From positions 45,234 through 109,233 of the forward strand of contig JBMYJR010000003.1 of assembly GCA_049594615.1 (NCBI GenBank): a stretch of DNA of 64,000 nucleotides, written 5' to 3'. Made by a program: the position numbers and the translations under genes. This document shows positions 7,095 through 15,942 of the stretch, in pieces (position 1 is the stretch's first letter; every line of letters starts with the position of its first letter). Under the pieces are notes generated by a model that was given only the letters and a program-made list of their open reading frames with translations, ran no database searches and was not told the DNA's origin. This DNA is from CAXPZW01 sp049594615 (GTDB lineage: Bacteria > Bacteroidota > Bacteroidia > Flavobacteriales_D > Sanyastnellaceae).

Positions 7095-8342
7095 TTACTT
7101 GAAGCGCATGGCGTCCACCGGGTTCATCCGGCTGGCGCGACGGGCTGGCAGATATCCTGCAAGCAGCCCCAAGACCGTGGCAATGACCACGCCGTACAAC
7201 ACGTTGCCCGGCGACAAGGACAAGTCCAGTCCGGTGGCTGCTGCCCCGATCATCATCAGGATCCACAGGAGCACCAGCGCCACCAATGCCCCGATCATAC
7301 AGAGAAACACCGACTCCATCAGGAATTGGTTTCGGATGAACGCATTGCGTGCTCCGAGCGCTTTTTGAATGCCGATAAGCGGCGTGCGCTCACGCACCGA
7401 CACAAACATGATGTTGAGTACACCGAACCCGCCGACCAGCAGGGCGAAACTCCCCAAGATCAAGGCCACGACATCCACCACGCCAAAGATGCTGCCGATG
7501 GCATCCAAAATGGCGCTGGCCTCCATGACCGAAAAATCGTTGTCCTGACCGGGCTTTACGCCTCGGATGGCGCGCAGTGTTCCGATGAGCTCATCTTTGG
7601 TTTCGCGCACGTCGATGCCTTCGCGTGCTTTGACGGTAATGCCCACCTCCTGGGCGTTGCGCACGTCCACCAAGCGGCGCGCCATGTTGATGTTAATCAT
7701 GACGACATCGTCCAGGCTCTCAGGGAGCAGACCGTTGCCTTCGCGTTTGATCAGACCGATGACCTCGGTTTTGAGCCCACCCACTTTTATCTTTCGTCCA
7801 ATGGGCGATTCGTTGCCGAACAGCCCTTCGGCTACGTTGACTCCGATGATGGCCAACGGGGCCCCGCTTTTGCATTCGTTTTGGGTGAACCAACGGCCGT
7901 CTTCAAGATCTACTGCAATGGCTTGATTGAAAGGATACGATACCCCATTGATCAATACGTTTTCCAGGTTGTTGTTCCGGAATTCTACCGTTTTCCATGT
8001 TTTGACTTGGAAGGCGACTGCTTCGGCGGTTTGCAGGCGTTGTTGGAGCAAGTCGGCGTCCTGAACCCGTGGGTTGCGGCGCGACATGTATTTCCACCAA
8101 GCGTACTCCTGGTCGCCCTGTTCAGGACCCATGGGCCACTTTTGGACAAAGAGCAAATCATCGCCAATCATCGAGAAGCTGTCTTCCAAGCTGCCTTCGA
8201 TGCTGTCAAAGAAGGAGGACACGCCCACGATGCAGAAAATACCCACCGTCACCCCGAGCAACGAAAGCACAGTACGCAACAGGTTGGCGCGCAACGCGCG
8301 GTAGGCAAATTCGGCGGATTCTCGAACGAGGCGCAGACGCAT
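7095..8342 (-). CDS. MacB-type ABC transporter permease
   Basis: A 415-residue permease from ATG 8342 (MRLRLVRESAEFAYRALRANLLRTVLSLLGVTVGI); an in-frame extension to 8450 crosses a TACCTTCG -7-like element and is not preferred. Topology is one N-terminal helix, a ~220-residue periplasmic MacB core domain (IGDDLLFVQKWP to GQDNDFSVM), then three C-terminal helices with SVRERTPLIGIQKALGA, the FtsX/MacB coupling motif, and the ending YLPARRASRMNPVDAMRFK. MacB/LolC-like proteins move lipoproteins, peptides or signals across the envelope with a partner ATPase; none is adjacent here, so it must be encoded elsewhere. Confidence 0.9.
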   Translation of the reverse strand: MRLRLVRESAEFAYRALRANLLRTVLSLLGVTVGIFCIVGVSSFFDSIEGSLEDSFSMIGDDLLFVQKWPMGPEQGDQEYAWWKYMSRRNPRVQDADLLQQRLQTAEAVAFQVKTWKTVEFRNNNLENVLINGVSYPFNQAIAVDLEDGRWFTQNECKSGAPLAIIGVNVAEGLFGNESPIGRKIKVGGLKTEVIGLIKREGNGLLPESLDDVVMININMARRLVDVRNAQEVGITVKAREGIDVRETKDELIGTLRAIRGVKPGQDNDFSVMEASAILDAIGSIFGVVDVVALILGSFALLVGGFGVLNIMFVSVRERTPLIGIQKALGARNAFIRNQFLMESVFLCMIGALVALVLLWILMMIGAAATGLDLSLSPGNVLYGVVIATVLGLLAGYLPARRASRMNPVDAMRFK

Positions 8343-8461
8343 GGGAACTCGGGTGAAGGCACGAAGGTAGTTGTTCAGTTGTGGCGTGCCGATGGCGTTG
8401 GGATGATTTAACCTCAGAGCCCAGCGCCTCAGTGGATTGGAGTTATTCACAGCCTGTCACC

Positions 8462-8486
8462 AAAGCCCCGTAGACAGGGGGTTTTT
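8462..8486. terminator. Terminator-like hairpin upstream of the purH promoter
   Basis: AAAGCCCC pairs with GGGGTTTT (one G-T pair) around an 8-base loop and is followed by T on the plus strand. It lies between two divergent genes and before the purH promoter, so it may insulate purH from upstream transcription. Weakly supported. Confidence 0.35.
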
Positions 8487-8500
8487 CGGCTTGAATGGGG

Positions 8501-8508
8501 TACTTTTG
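8501..8508 (+). promoter_or_regulatory. Bacteroidota -7 promoter element of purH
   Basis: TACTTTTG matches the TAnnTTTG consensus of the Bacteroidota primary sigma factor and lies 19 bases before the purH ATG. Confidence 0.65.
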
Positions 8509-8527
8509 CGGCCTTCATTCTACGACC

Positions 8528-10057
8528 ATGAACGGTACCAAGCAGATCAAAGGCGCCTTGTTGAGCGTCTACCACAAAGACGGACTCGAACCCATTGCAC
8601 GTAAACTCGATGAGTTGGGCGTGACCCTTTACAGCACCGGCGGCACCCAAAAGTTCCTCGAGGACTTGGGCTTGCCCGTGATTCCAGTGGAGGACCTCAC
8701 CACCTATCCCAGCATTTTGGGCGGCCGCGTAAAAACCCTGCACCCCAAAGTGTTTGGTGGCATCCTCTCGCGCCGTGAGCTGGAAGGCGATGTGGCCCAA
8801 GTGGCCGAGTACGACATCCCCAGCATCGACCTGGTAATTGTGGACCTGTACCCGTTTGAGGACACCGTTGCTGCCGGTGGTACCCACGAAGAAGTCATTG
8901 AGAAGATCGACATCGGTGGCATCGCCTTGATCCGTGCAGCGGCCAAAAACTTCCGCGATGTGGTGATCGTGCCCTCACGCAACCACTACGAACACCTGTT
9001 GGAAGTGCTTAACAGCGGTGCCGGTCACACCGATCTGGAAACCCGACGTCAGTTTGCGCGCGACGCTTTTGCACAGAGCTCGCACTACGACAGCCACATC
9101 TTCAGTTACTTCGATGCCGAAGACAACACGGCTTTCCGCGCCAGCTTGGCCCCAGGCAAAACCCTGCGTTACGGAGAAAACCCGCACCAAAAAGGCGTCT
9201 TCTACGGCGACTTGGATGCGCTGTTTACCCAACTGCACGGAAAACAACTGAGCTACAACAACCTCTTGGACGTTGATGCTGCCGTACAGCTCATGGCTGA
9301 ATTCCAAGACGCGGGCCCCACCTTCGCCATCCTCAAGCACAACAACGCTTGCGGCCTGGCCACTCGCGACACCCTTGCACAAGCCTACGCTGATGCGCTT
9401 GCGGGCGATCCGGTATCGGCCTTCGGTGGCATTCTGATTGCCAACCGCCCGATTGACTTGGCAACCGCCGAGCACGTCCACGAGCTGTTCTGTGAGGTGG
9501 TGATTGCGCCGTCCTTCGACGCCGACGCGCAGCAGCTACTCCAAGGCAAGAAAAACCGCGTACTACTGGTGCAAAAGGAAGTGCCGCTTCCGGCCACCAC
9601 CTACCGCACCATCCTCAACGGCGTGCTTGCCCAGGACCGCGATGCACTCATGGAAGTCGGCACCGACTTCAACCGCGTGACCAATGCGTCCACCGACCAG
9701 GCCGGTTTGCAAGACCTGGTCTTTGCCAACAAATTGGTCAAGCACACCAAGAGCAACACCATCGTTTTTGCCAAAAACGGCCAGCTGTTGGCCAGCGGCA
9801 CCGGTCAAACCTCACGCGTAGACGCCTGCCGCCAAGCCATCGAGAAAGCCCAGAAATTTGGGTTTGACCTCCAAGACGCGGCCATGGCTTCGGATGCCTT
9901 CTTCCCCTTCCCCGACTGCGTGGAACTCGCGGCTGACGCCGGCATCACCTCGGTGGTGCAACCGGGCGGAAGCATCAAGGACCAGTTGAGCATTGACTTC
10001 TGCAACGAACGCGGATTGGCGATGTACTTCACCGGAAACCGCCACTTCCGCCACTGA
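8528..10057 (+). CDS. purH: Bifunctional AICAR transformylase/IMP cyclohydrolase
   Basis: A 509-residue protein carrying out the last two steps of IMP synthesis: formylation of AICAR with 10-formyl-THF and ring closure. The N-terminal MGS-like cyclohydrolase domain (1 to ~190) shows GALLSVYHKDGL, TLYSTGGT and KTLHPKVFGGIL. The transformylase domain follows with RYGENPHQKG, LSYNNLLDVDAA, KHNNACGLA and DAFFPFPDCVELAADAG...VVQPGGSIKD. Start ATG 8528 fits the family and the promoter position. purN, the other formyl transferase of the pathway, is 12 kb away, so the pathway is scattered. Confidence 0.97.
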   Translation: MNGTKQIKGALLSVYHKDGLEPIARKLDELGVTLYSTGGTQKFLEDLGLPVIPVEDLTTYPSILGGRVKTLHPKVFGGILSRRELEGDVAQVAEYDIPSIDLVIVDLYPFEDTVAAGGTHEEVIEKIDIGGIALIRAAAKNFRDVVIVPSRNHYEHLLEVLNSGAGHTDLETRRQFARDAFAQSSHYDSHIFSYFDAEDNTAFRASLAPGKTLRYGENPHQKGVFYGDLDALFTQLHGKQLSYNNLLDVDAAVQLMAEFQDAGPTFAILKHNNACGLATRDTLAQAYADALAGDPVSAFGGILIANRPIDLATAEHVHELFCEVVIAPSFDADAQQLLQGKKNRVLLVQKEVPLPATTYRTILNGVLAQDRDALMEVGTDFNRVTNASTDQAGLQDLVFANKLVKHTKSNTIVFAKNGQLLASGTGQTSRVDACRQAIEKAQKFGFDLQDAAMASDAFFPFPDCVELAADAGITSVVQPGGSIKDQLSIDFCNERGLAMYFTGNRHFRH

Positions 10058-10125
10058 TGCTGCAAATTTTCGGGCACTGTTGGTATGTCGCAGTGTAACC
10101 CTGAAAACCCTGCCACATGATTGGT

Positions 10126-10133
10126 TAATTTTG
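10126..10133 (+). promoter_or_regulatory. -7 promoter element of the mre operon
   Basis: TAATTTTG matches TAnnTTTG and lies 41 bases before the mreB ATG, in the 117-base gap after purH. Confidence 0.55.
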
Positions 10134-10174
10134 AAGGACACGGAAGTTTCACCCTACCGAACCTGCTCGCCCAT

Positions 10175-11200
10175 ATGGGTCTGTTTAGTTTTCTCACGCA
10201 AGAATTGGCCATCGACCTCGGCACGGCCAACACCCTGATTTACCACAACGACAAAGTCGTGGTGGACGCACCCTCCATTGTTGCCAAGGACCGTACCACG
10301 GGCAAAACCGTGGCCATCGGTCGCAAGGCACAACAAATGCATGGGAAGACCCACGAGAACATCAAGACCATCCGCCCTCTGAAGGACGGTGTGATCGCAG
10401 ACTTCCAATCTGCCGAGCACATGATCAAGGGTTTGATCAAAATGATCAACGACGGCAAGCGCATGTTTGCTCCATCGCTGCGCATGGTGATCTGCATTCC
10501 CTCGGGCATCACAGAGGTGGAAAAGCGCGCGGTAAAAGACAGCGCAGAGCACGCAGGTGCCAAGGAGGTCTACCTCATCCACGAGCCCATGGCTGCGGCC
10601 ATCGGTATCGGCATCGATGTGGAAGAGCCCATGGGTAACATGATCATCGATATCGGTGGGGGTACTTCGGAAATTGCGGTGATCGCTCTGGGCGGTATCG
10701 TAACTGATAAAAACATCCGTGTAGCAGGTGATGAATTCACCCAAGACATTGAGGAATACATGCGCCGCCAGCACAACATCTTGGTGGGTGAGCGCACTGC
10801 AGAGCAAATTAAAATCGAGGTCGGTTCGGCCATGAGCGAGTTGGAGGACCCGCCCGAGGATTACGCTGTACGCGGTCGCGATTTGATGACCGGTATTCCC
10901 AAGGAGATCAACGTGACCTACACCGAGATCGCCCACGCATTGGACAAGTCCATTTCCAAAATTGAGGAAGCCATCTTGAGCTGTTTGGAGAACACACCAC
11001 CTGAACTTTCTGCAGACATCTACCGCACGGGTATTTATCTGGCCGGTGGTGGTGCATTGCTGCGCGGATTGGACAAGCGAATTTCGATGAAGACCAAACT
11101 GCCTGTGCACGTGGCCGAAGATCCATTGCGTGCAGTAGCTCGGGGCACCAACATCGCCCTGAAGAACATCGACAAATTCCAGTTCCTGATGCGCGAGTAA
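10175..11200 (+). CDS. mreB: Rod-shape actin homologue MreB
   Basis: A 341-residue actin-fold ATPase that forms membrane-associated filaments guiding the elongation machinery. ATG 10175 gives MGLFSFLTQELAIDLGTANTLIY, with the amphipathic N terminus and phosphate-1 loop DLGTANT of MreB; an upstream in-frame start would add non-family residues. Further marks are IHEPMAAAIG, NMIIDIGGGTSEIAV (phosphate 2) and IYLAGGGALLRGLDKR (adenosine motif). It is first in the operon mreB-mreC-mreD-mrdA-rodA, the complete rod-elongation set. Confidence 0.97.
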   Translation: MGLFSFLTQELAIDLGTANTLIYHNDKVVVDAPSIVAKDRTTGKTVAIGRKAQQMHGKTHENIKTIRPLKDGVIADFQSAEHMIKGLIKMINDGKRMFAPSLRMVICIPSGITEVEKRAVKDSAEHAGAKEVYLIHEPMAAAIGIGIDVEEPMGNMIIDIGGGTSEIAVIALGGIVTDKNIRVAGDEFTQDIEEYMRRQHNILVGERTAEQIKIEVGSAMSELEDPPEDYAVRGRDLMTGIPKEINVTYTEIAHALDKSISKIEEAILSCLENTPPELSADIYRTGIYLAGGGALLRGLDKRISMKTKLPVHVAEDPLRAVARGTNIALKNIDKFQFLMRE

Positions 11201-11217
11201 CTGAATACGGAAAAGGC

Positions 11218-12054
11218 ATGCGCAATCCGGTTCAGTTTCTGCTTCGCTTTCGGTACCTGTTTTTCTTTCTCGCTTTACAGGCGGTGGCCTTTGCCATGCT
11301 ACTGCGCACCCAGGGACACCAGCAATCGGTGTGGATGGCCACTACAGGCGACGTGGTAGGTTCCATCCAAGAGCGCCGCGACAACGTCCGCTCCTACCTT
11401 CACCTGCGCGAAATCAACGAAGACCTCCATGGCCAAATCGTGGAGATGCAGGCATCGCTTCCCTCAAGCTTCATCCAACTCACCGATACCTTGACGGTGG
11501 TGGAAGACTCCATCATGCGTCAGAAGTACCGCTACACCTCGGCCCGGGTGGTCAATCTGCGCACCAATACGCGCAACAACCTGATGACGCTGGACCGCGG
11601 TTTGGTGCACGGCATCAACACCCACATGGGCGTAGTTTCCGGACAAAAAGTGGTGGGGGTAATCAAGGATGTGTCAGACCACTACGCCATCGTCCTACCC
11701 GTGATCAACACCGACTTTGGCTTGCAGGTGCGCCACAAACGCAGCGGCGCCGTGGGCAACCTCAAGTGGACCGGCGACAACCCACGCACAGCCGTGGTAC
11801 GCGACGTCGGCCGTCACGTGCGCCCTAAACCTGGCGATACACTGGTAACCAATGCCTACTCCAACTACTTTCCCGAGAACATGATTGTGGCCACCGTCAA
11901 ACAGGTAGACCCGCGCAGTGATGCGAACTTCCTGGACCTGACTGTGGAGCTCGCCACCGACTTCAACCGCTTGGAATACGTAGAGGTAGTCGAAAACATG
12001 TTGTCGACTGAGCGACGTGCCCTCGAGGCGAAATACCAAACCCCCGAACCATGA
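11218..12054 (+). CDS. mreC: Rod-shape determining protein MreC
   Basis: A 278-residue bitopic periplasmic protein. One transmembrane helix (FRYLFFFLALQAVAFAMLL) is followed by a coiled-coil stretch (IQERRDNVRSYLHLREINEDLHGQI) and two beta domains with NNLMTLDRGLVHGINTHMGVVSGQKVVGVI, the signature MreC region. MreC links MreB to PBP2 in the elongasome. It overlaps mreD by 4 bases, consistent with coupled translation. Confidence 0.95.
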   Translation: MRNPVQFLLRFRYLFFFLALQAVAFAMLLRTQGHQQSVWMATTGDVVGSIQERRDNVRSYLHLREINEDLHGQIVEMQASLPSSFIQLTDTLTVVEDSIMRQKYRYTSARVVNLRTNTRNNLMTLDRGLVHGINTHMGVVSGQKVVGVIKDVSDHYAIVLPVINTDFGLQVRHKRSGAVGNLKWTGDNPRTAVVRDVGRHVRPKPGDTLVTNAYSNYFPENMIVATVKQVDPRSDANFLDLTVELATDFNRLEYVEVVENMLSTERRALEAKYQTPEP

Positions 12055-12575
12055 TCAAGACCATAGGCTGGCACGTGTTTCGGTTTGTGTTCTTCGTGTT
12101 CCTCCAAGCCCTGGTGGTCAACAACATTGACGTAGCTGACGGTTGGGTCTTGCCCTTTATTTACCCCTTTGCCCTGCTGATGCTGTCCACCGGAAGTGCC
12201 CGATGGCTGACCATGGTGCTGGGATTTGTCATCGGATTTATGTTGGACAGCTTCACCCACACTTGGGGCATGCACACCAGCGCCTGCGTCCTAGTGGGCT
12301 TCCTGCAACCGCTGGTTCTAGGGCTGATTGCCCCGCGCGAGGGCTACGACCCGGTGATGCGACCAACTGTGCAAGACATGGGACTCAACTGGTACATCGC
12401 TTACGCTTTCCTGCTGATGTTGCCGTTCCACCTGTGGTTGGGCTTTGTGGAGGTGTTTTCGCTGGACCAATTTCTGGTGACCCTCGGACGGGCCGGCGCA
12501 AGCGCAGTGGCCGCGGTGCTGCTGATGGTACTCGGCCAATATTTGATGTTCACACCCAAAGCTGCTTCCCTGTGA
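12051..12575 (+). CDS. mreD: Rod-shape determining protein MreD
   Basis: A 174-residue polytopic membrane protein with five or six hydrophobic segments. VNNIDVADGWVLPFIYPFALLMLS and GFVIGFMLDSFTHTWGMHTSACVLVGFLQPLVL are the typical Bacteroidota MreD stretches. It overlaps mreC by 4 bases at its start and mrdA by 4 bases (GTGA) at its end. Position and topology make the assignment secure although MreD is poorly conserved. Confidence 0.92.
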   Translation: MIKTIGWHVFRFVFFVFLQALVVNNIDVADGWVLPFIYPFALLMLSTGSARWLTMVLGFVIGFMLDSFTHTWGMHTSACVLVGFLQPLVLGLIAPREGYDPVMRPTVQDMGLNWYIAYAFLLMLPFHLWLGFVEVFSLDQFLVTLGRAGASAVAAVLLMVLGQYLMFTPKAASL

Positions 12576-14392
12576 ATTTGGACAACCGCAAGTTTGTGCT
12601 CGCCGGGCTGTTCATCACGGTCTTTCTGCTGTTTTTCGTCCGCTTGTTTTACATGCAAATCGTAGAGGATGAAAGCAAGGACGCAGCCCTGCGCATTACC
12701 GAAAAGCGCACCATCATTCGTCCCAACCGGGGGCTAATTGTGGACCGCAACGGCGAGTTGTTAGTGACCAACCAACCTGTGTACGACTTGATGGTGACCG
12801 TGCAAGACGCCGACATCCAAGACACCGTGGCACTGGCCAATCTGGTGGGCATGCCGCTGGAAAAACTGCGCGAACGGTTGGAGGCCGCCCGCAAGATTCC
12901 GTATCGTGAATACACCATCCAAAGGCAGATTTCCATTGAAGATTACTCACGAATTGCTGAGCAACTGCACCGTTTCCCAGGCCTGAGCGCCGAACCAAAT
13001 TCGCAACGCCGGTACGTATATCCGTCTTCTGGGAACCTGTTTGGCTACGTGTCCAAAGTGGACTCCGCAGACATGGCCGCCGACCCGTACTACGACCTCA
13101 ATGCCACCCTCGGCAAAACAGGCATGGAACTGGCCTACGAGGAGCAATTGCGTGGCACCAAAGGCATCCGCTACTACCAACGCGACAACCGCAACGTCAT
13201 CCAAACCGTAGCCGAGGGGAAATACAACGTGGATCCTGTGGCCGGAAAAGCCCTCACCGCCACCCTTGACGGTGAGCTGCAGGCCTACGCCGAACGGCTG
13301 CTGCAAAACAAGACGGGCTGCGTGATTGCCATCGAACCTGCCACAGGCGAAATCCTCACTCTGGTGACCAGTCCCACCTACGACCCCAACATGCTGGTGG
13401 GCCGTAAACGGGGCGCCAACTTCGCCAAGCTGAGCAAGGATTCCACCAATCGCCTGTTCAACTTGGCCATTCAAGGGCAGTACCGCCCAGGCTCGATTTT
13501 CAAAATGGTGCAATCGCTGATTGCGCTGGAAGATTCCATCATCACGCCGTACACCCGGTTCCGCTGCAACCGCAATTTGATCGGGTGCCACGGGCCCCAC
13601 TCCAACGATGACTTGCGTTTGGCCATCCGTCACTCCTGCAACCCGTACTTCTACCAAACCATGAAGCGCTATGTGGAACGTGGGGTGGCCACCAACCGCT
13701 TTAAAGATGCCGCTCAAGGGCTCAAGCATTGGGAAAACGCCATCCGACGCTTTGGGTTTGGTACCGCACTGGGCACCGATGTTCCGGGCATGGTCTCGGG
13801 CAATGTACCCGGCGTGGATACCTATGACCGGATTTACGGACAATACCGCTGGGCCTTCTCCACCATCTATTCCATTGCCATTGGCGAAGGAGAAATGGAA
13901 GTGGTGCCCATGCAAATGGCCAACCTCGCCGCCATTCTGGCGAACCGTGGCTGGTACATTCCGCCACACTTGGTCAAAGACATCGGTGGCGAAGGCAAGC
14001 TTCCACAATTCTACAGTCGCAAAGAAACTGGGGTCAGCCCCGAGCACTTCGAAGTGGTGGTCGCGGCCATGAGCGATGTGGTGAACGAGGAAGGAGGAAC
14101 CGCACGGCTTGCAAGCATCAAAGACATTGAGGTGTGTGGCAAAACCGGAACGGTTCAAAATGACCACTTGGGACTGCCAGATCACTCTGTGTTTATGGCA
14201 TTTGCCCCACGCGAAAACCCACAGATTGCCGTTGCGGTCTACGTAGAATACGCCGGGTTTGGCGGAAACTGGGCCGGCCCAATTGCAAGTCTGGTGATGG
14301 AGAAGTACCTCACCGACTCCATCAGCAACCCCGCCAAGGAGCAGCGCATTCTGGATGCGGCCTTTCCCAAGCCAACCCGCAAGAAGAAATGA
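12572..14392 (+). CDS. mrdA: Penicillin-binding protein 2, elongation transpeptidase
   Basis: A 606-residue class B PBP. The start is GTG at 12572, overlapping the mreD stop (GTGA), giving VNLDNRKFVLAGLFITVFLLFFVRLFYMQIV with one N-terminal membrane anchor; upstream in-frame DNA belongs to mreD. The dimerisation domain includes RTIIRPNRGLIVDRNGELL. The transpeptidase domain has the active-site SxxK (PGSIFKM), SxN (HSCNPYFY) and KTG (CGKTGTVQN) motifs. It crosslinks peptidoglycan together with RodA, encoded next with a 4-base overlap. Confidence 0.96.
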   Translation: MNLDNRKFVLAGLFITVFLLFFVRLFYMQIVEDESKDAALRITEKRTIIRPNRGLIVDRNGELLVTNQPVYDLMVTVQDADIQDTVALANLVGMPLEKLRERLEAARKIPYREYTIQRQISIEDYSRIAEQLHRFPGLSAEPNSQRRYVYPSSGNLFGYVSKVDSADMAADPYYDLNATLGKTGMELAYEEQLRGTKGIRYYQRDNRNVIQTVAEGKYNVDPVAGKALTATLDGELQAYAERLLQNKTGCVIAIEPATGEILTLVTSPTYDPNMLVGRKRGANFAKLSKDSTNRLFNLAIQGQYRPGSIFKMVQSLIALEDSIITPYTRFRCNRNLIGCHGPHSNDDLRLAIRHSCNPYFYQTMKRYVERGVATNRFKDAAQGLKHWENAIRRFGFGTALGTDVPGMVSGNVPGVDTYDRIYGQYRWAFSTIYSIAIGEGEMEVVPMQMANLAAILANRGWYIPPHLVKDIGGEGKLPQFYSRKETGVSPEHFEVVVAAMSDVVNEEGGTARLASIKDIEVCGKTGTVQNDHLGLPDHSVFMAFAPRENPQIAVAVYVEYAGFGGNWAGPIASLVMEKYLTDSISNPAKEQRILDAAFPKPTRKKK

Positions 14393-15720
14393 ACGCGGAA
14401 CGGTCCTATAGCTCCTCGATCGATTGGTTGACCATTGGCATTTGGGGTGTGCTGGTGTTTATGGGCTGGACGGCCATTTACGCCACCACCTACGACCCGC
14501 TGGAAGGATTTGAGTGGGGCATGGGCACCGAGTACGGCAAGCAAATGGTGTTCATCGGGGTCAGTGGCGTGCTGGCATTGCTGATTCTGAATACCGAGGG
14601 GCAGTTCTTCACCCAATTCTCGTTTGTGATCTACGCGGTCTTCATTTTCCTACTGGCCTTGGTATTGGTGGCCGGGCAAGAGATCAACGGGGCCAAGGCG
14701 TGGTTCAGGCTGGGGCCGCTTGGATTGCAACCTGCGGAATTTGCCAAGATCGGAACGGCGCTCGTGTTGGCGCGGGTGGTGAGTCGTCTAGAAGTCCGAA
14801 AACCTGCCCTGCAAGATCAACTGCGGATGGCCGCGTTGCTGGGCATGCCCATCGTGCTCATCTTGCTGCAACCTGATGTGGGCTCCATCTTAGTGTTCAC
14901 CAGCTTTGTGTTTGCGCTCTACCGTGAGGGGTGGTACGGCAACATCCTGTTCGCCGGCATCATTGGGGTGCTGCTGGGGGTGTTTACTGTCATCGTTTAT
15001 TACACCAACATCGAATACCCATGGGTGGGCGAAGCCAGCGCCATATGGGCGCAATTGATCGTGTTGGGCATTGTGACTTTACTGCTGCTTGCCGTGGTGC
15101 GCTTTTTCTATTTGCCGCGCTTCCGCAAATCCGCGTACATCCGCTTTGCGATCATCGGCGTGGGCAGCATCGTGTTCTCTTTGGCCGTATCGCAGGTGAT
15201 GGACTCAGACATCCTGGCTCCGCACCAAAAAGACCGCATCAAGCTCACCTTTGGCATTGCCGATGAGCAACTCCAAATGGAGAAGGGCTACAACATGAAA
15301 ATGGCCAAGCTGGCTGTGGGCAGTGGCGGCGCGTTTGGCAAAGGATTGACCGACGGGCCCATGACCCGCTACAACTTTGTACCCGAGCAAGAAACCGACT
15401 TCATTTTTACCACCATTGCCGAGGAATGGGGCTTTGCAGGATGCACCTTTATGTTGCTGCTGTACCTGTTTTTCTTGCTGCGGATCATGTTCTTGGCCGA
15501 ACGCCAACGCAGCACGTTCAGTCGGGTGTTTGGGTATTGCGTGGCGTCTATTTTGTTCATCCACGTCTTGATCAATGTGGGAATGGTAATTGGACTGGCA
15601 CCGGTCATTGGTATTCCGCTGCCTTTCTTCAGTTATGGCGGGTCGAGTTTGATGGCCTTCTCGATGCTGGTGTTCATCTTCTTGAGACTGGATGCCGAGC
15701 GGTTGACGGTGTTCCGGTAG
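14389..15720 (+). CDS. rodA: SEDS peptidoglycan glycosyltransferase RodA
   Basis: A 443-residue polytopic SEDS protein with about ten membrane helices. Family motifs are GAKAWFRLGPLGLQPAEFAKI, LLQPDVGSILVF with the catalytic Asp, the extracellular QVMDSDILAPHQKDRIKLTFG region and the C-terminal GIPLPFFSYGGSSLMAF. It polymerises lipid II glycan strands during elongation as partner of PBP2. It is last in the mre operon and is followed by a repeat-containing terminator region. Confidence 0.96.
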   Translation: MNAERSYSSSIDWLTIGIWGVLVFMGWTAIYATTYDPLEGFEWGMGTEYGKQMVFIGVSGVLALLILNTEGQFFTQFSFVIYAVFIFLLALVLVAGQEINGAKAWFRLGPLGLQPAEFAKIGTALVLARVVSRLEVRKPALQDQLRMAALLGMPIVLILLQPDVGSILVFTSFVFALYREGWYGNILFAGIIGVLLGVFTVIVYYTNIEYPWVGEASAIWAQLIVLGIVTLLLLAVVRFFYLPRFRKSAYIRFAIIGVGSIVFSLAVSQVMDSDILAPHQKDRIKLTFGIADEQLQMEKGYNMKMAKLAVGSGGAFGKGLTDGPMTRYNFVPEQETDFIFTTIAEEWGFAGCTFMLLLYLFFLLRIMFLAERQRSTFSRVFGYCVASILFIHVLINVGMVIGLAPVIGIPLPFFSYGGSSLMAFSMLVFIFLRLDAERLTVFR

Positions 15721-15721
15721 G

Positions 15722-15756
15722 CGTGTAAACGCAGGTATACTCGTGTATACGCAGGT
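15722..15756. repeat. 20-base-period direct repeat with GTATAC palindromes
   Basis: CGTGTAAACGCAGGT (15722-15736) recurs as CGTGTATACGCAGGT (15742-15756) with one mismatch. It contains GTATAC-TCGT-GTATAC (15735-15750), each half itself a palindrome. It lies directly after the rodA stop. Function unknown. Confidence 0.6.
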
Positions 15757-15757
15757 C

Positions 15758-15787
15758 ACTCCCGGCTGGCTGGAAGGGGGAGTTTTT
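15758..15787 (+). terminator. Probable terminator of the mre operon
   Basis: ACTCCC (15758-15763) pairs with GGGAGT (15778-15783) around a 14-base loop, followed by a T run. Short stem, but correctly placed 38 bases after rodA. Confidence 0.6.
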
Positions 15788-15942
15788 GTGCTTGGGATAC
15801 AAAATTTCCCCTTGGGTGGGGTCCTGTGCGCGCGTTCCTTCACTATAGAGCACGATGCCGCACGCGCCCTCCGTTCTATAACCAACTACCAAATTCCCTC
15901 CACACCGCGCAAACCCCACACCCACTGCTTACCTTTCCTAGT

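Noticed and set aside
7083..8411. A 442-codon open frame on the plus strand over the permease gene
   Set aside because: It is the antisense shadow of a clear MacB-type permease; the translation is His/Gln/Asp-rich and has no domain.
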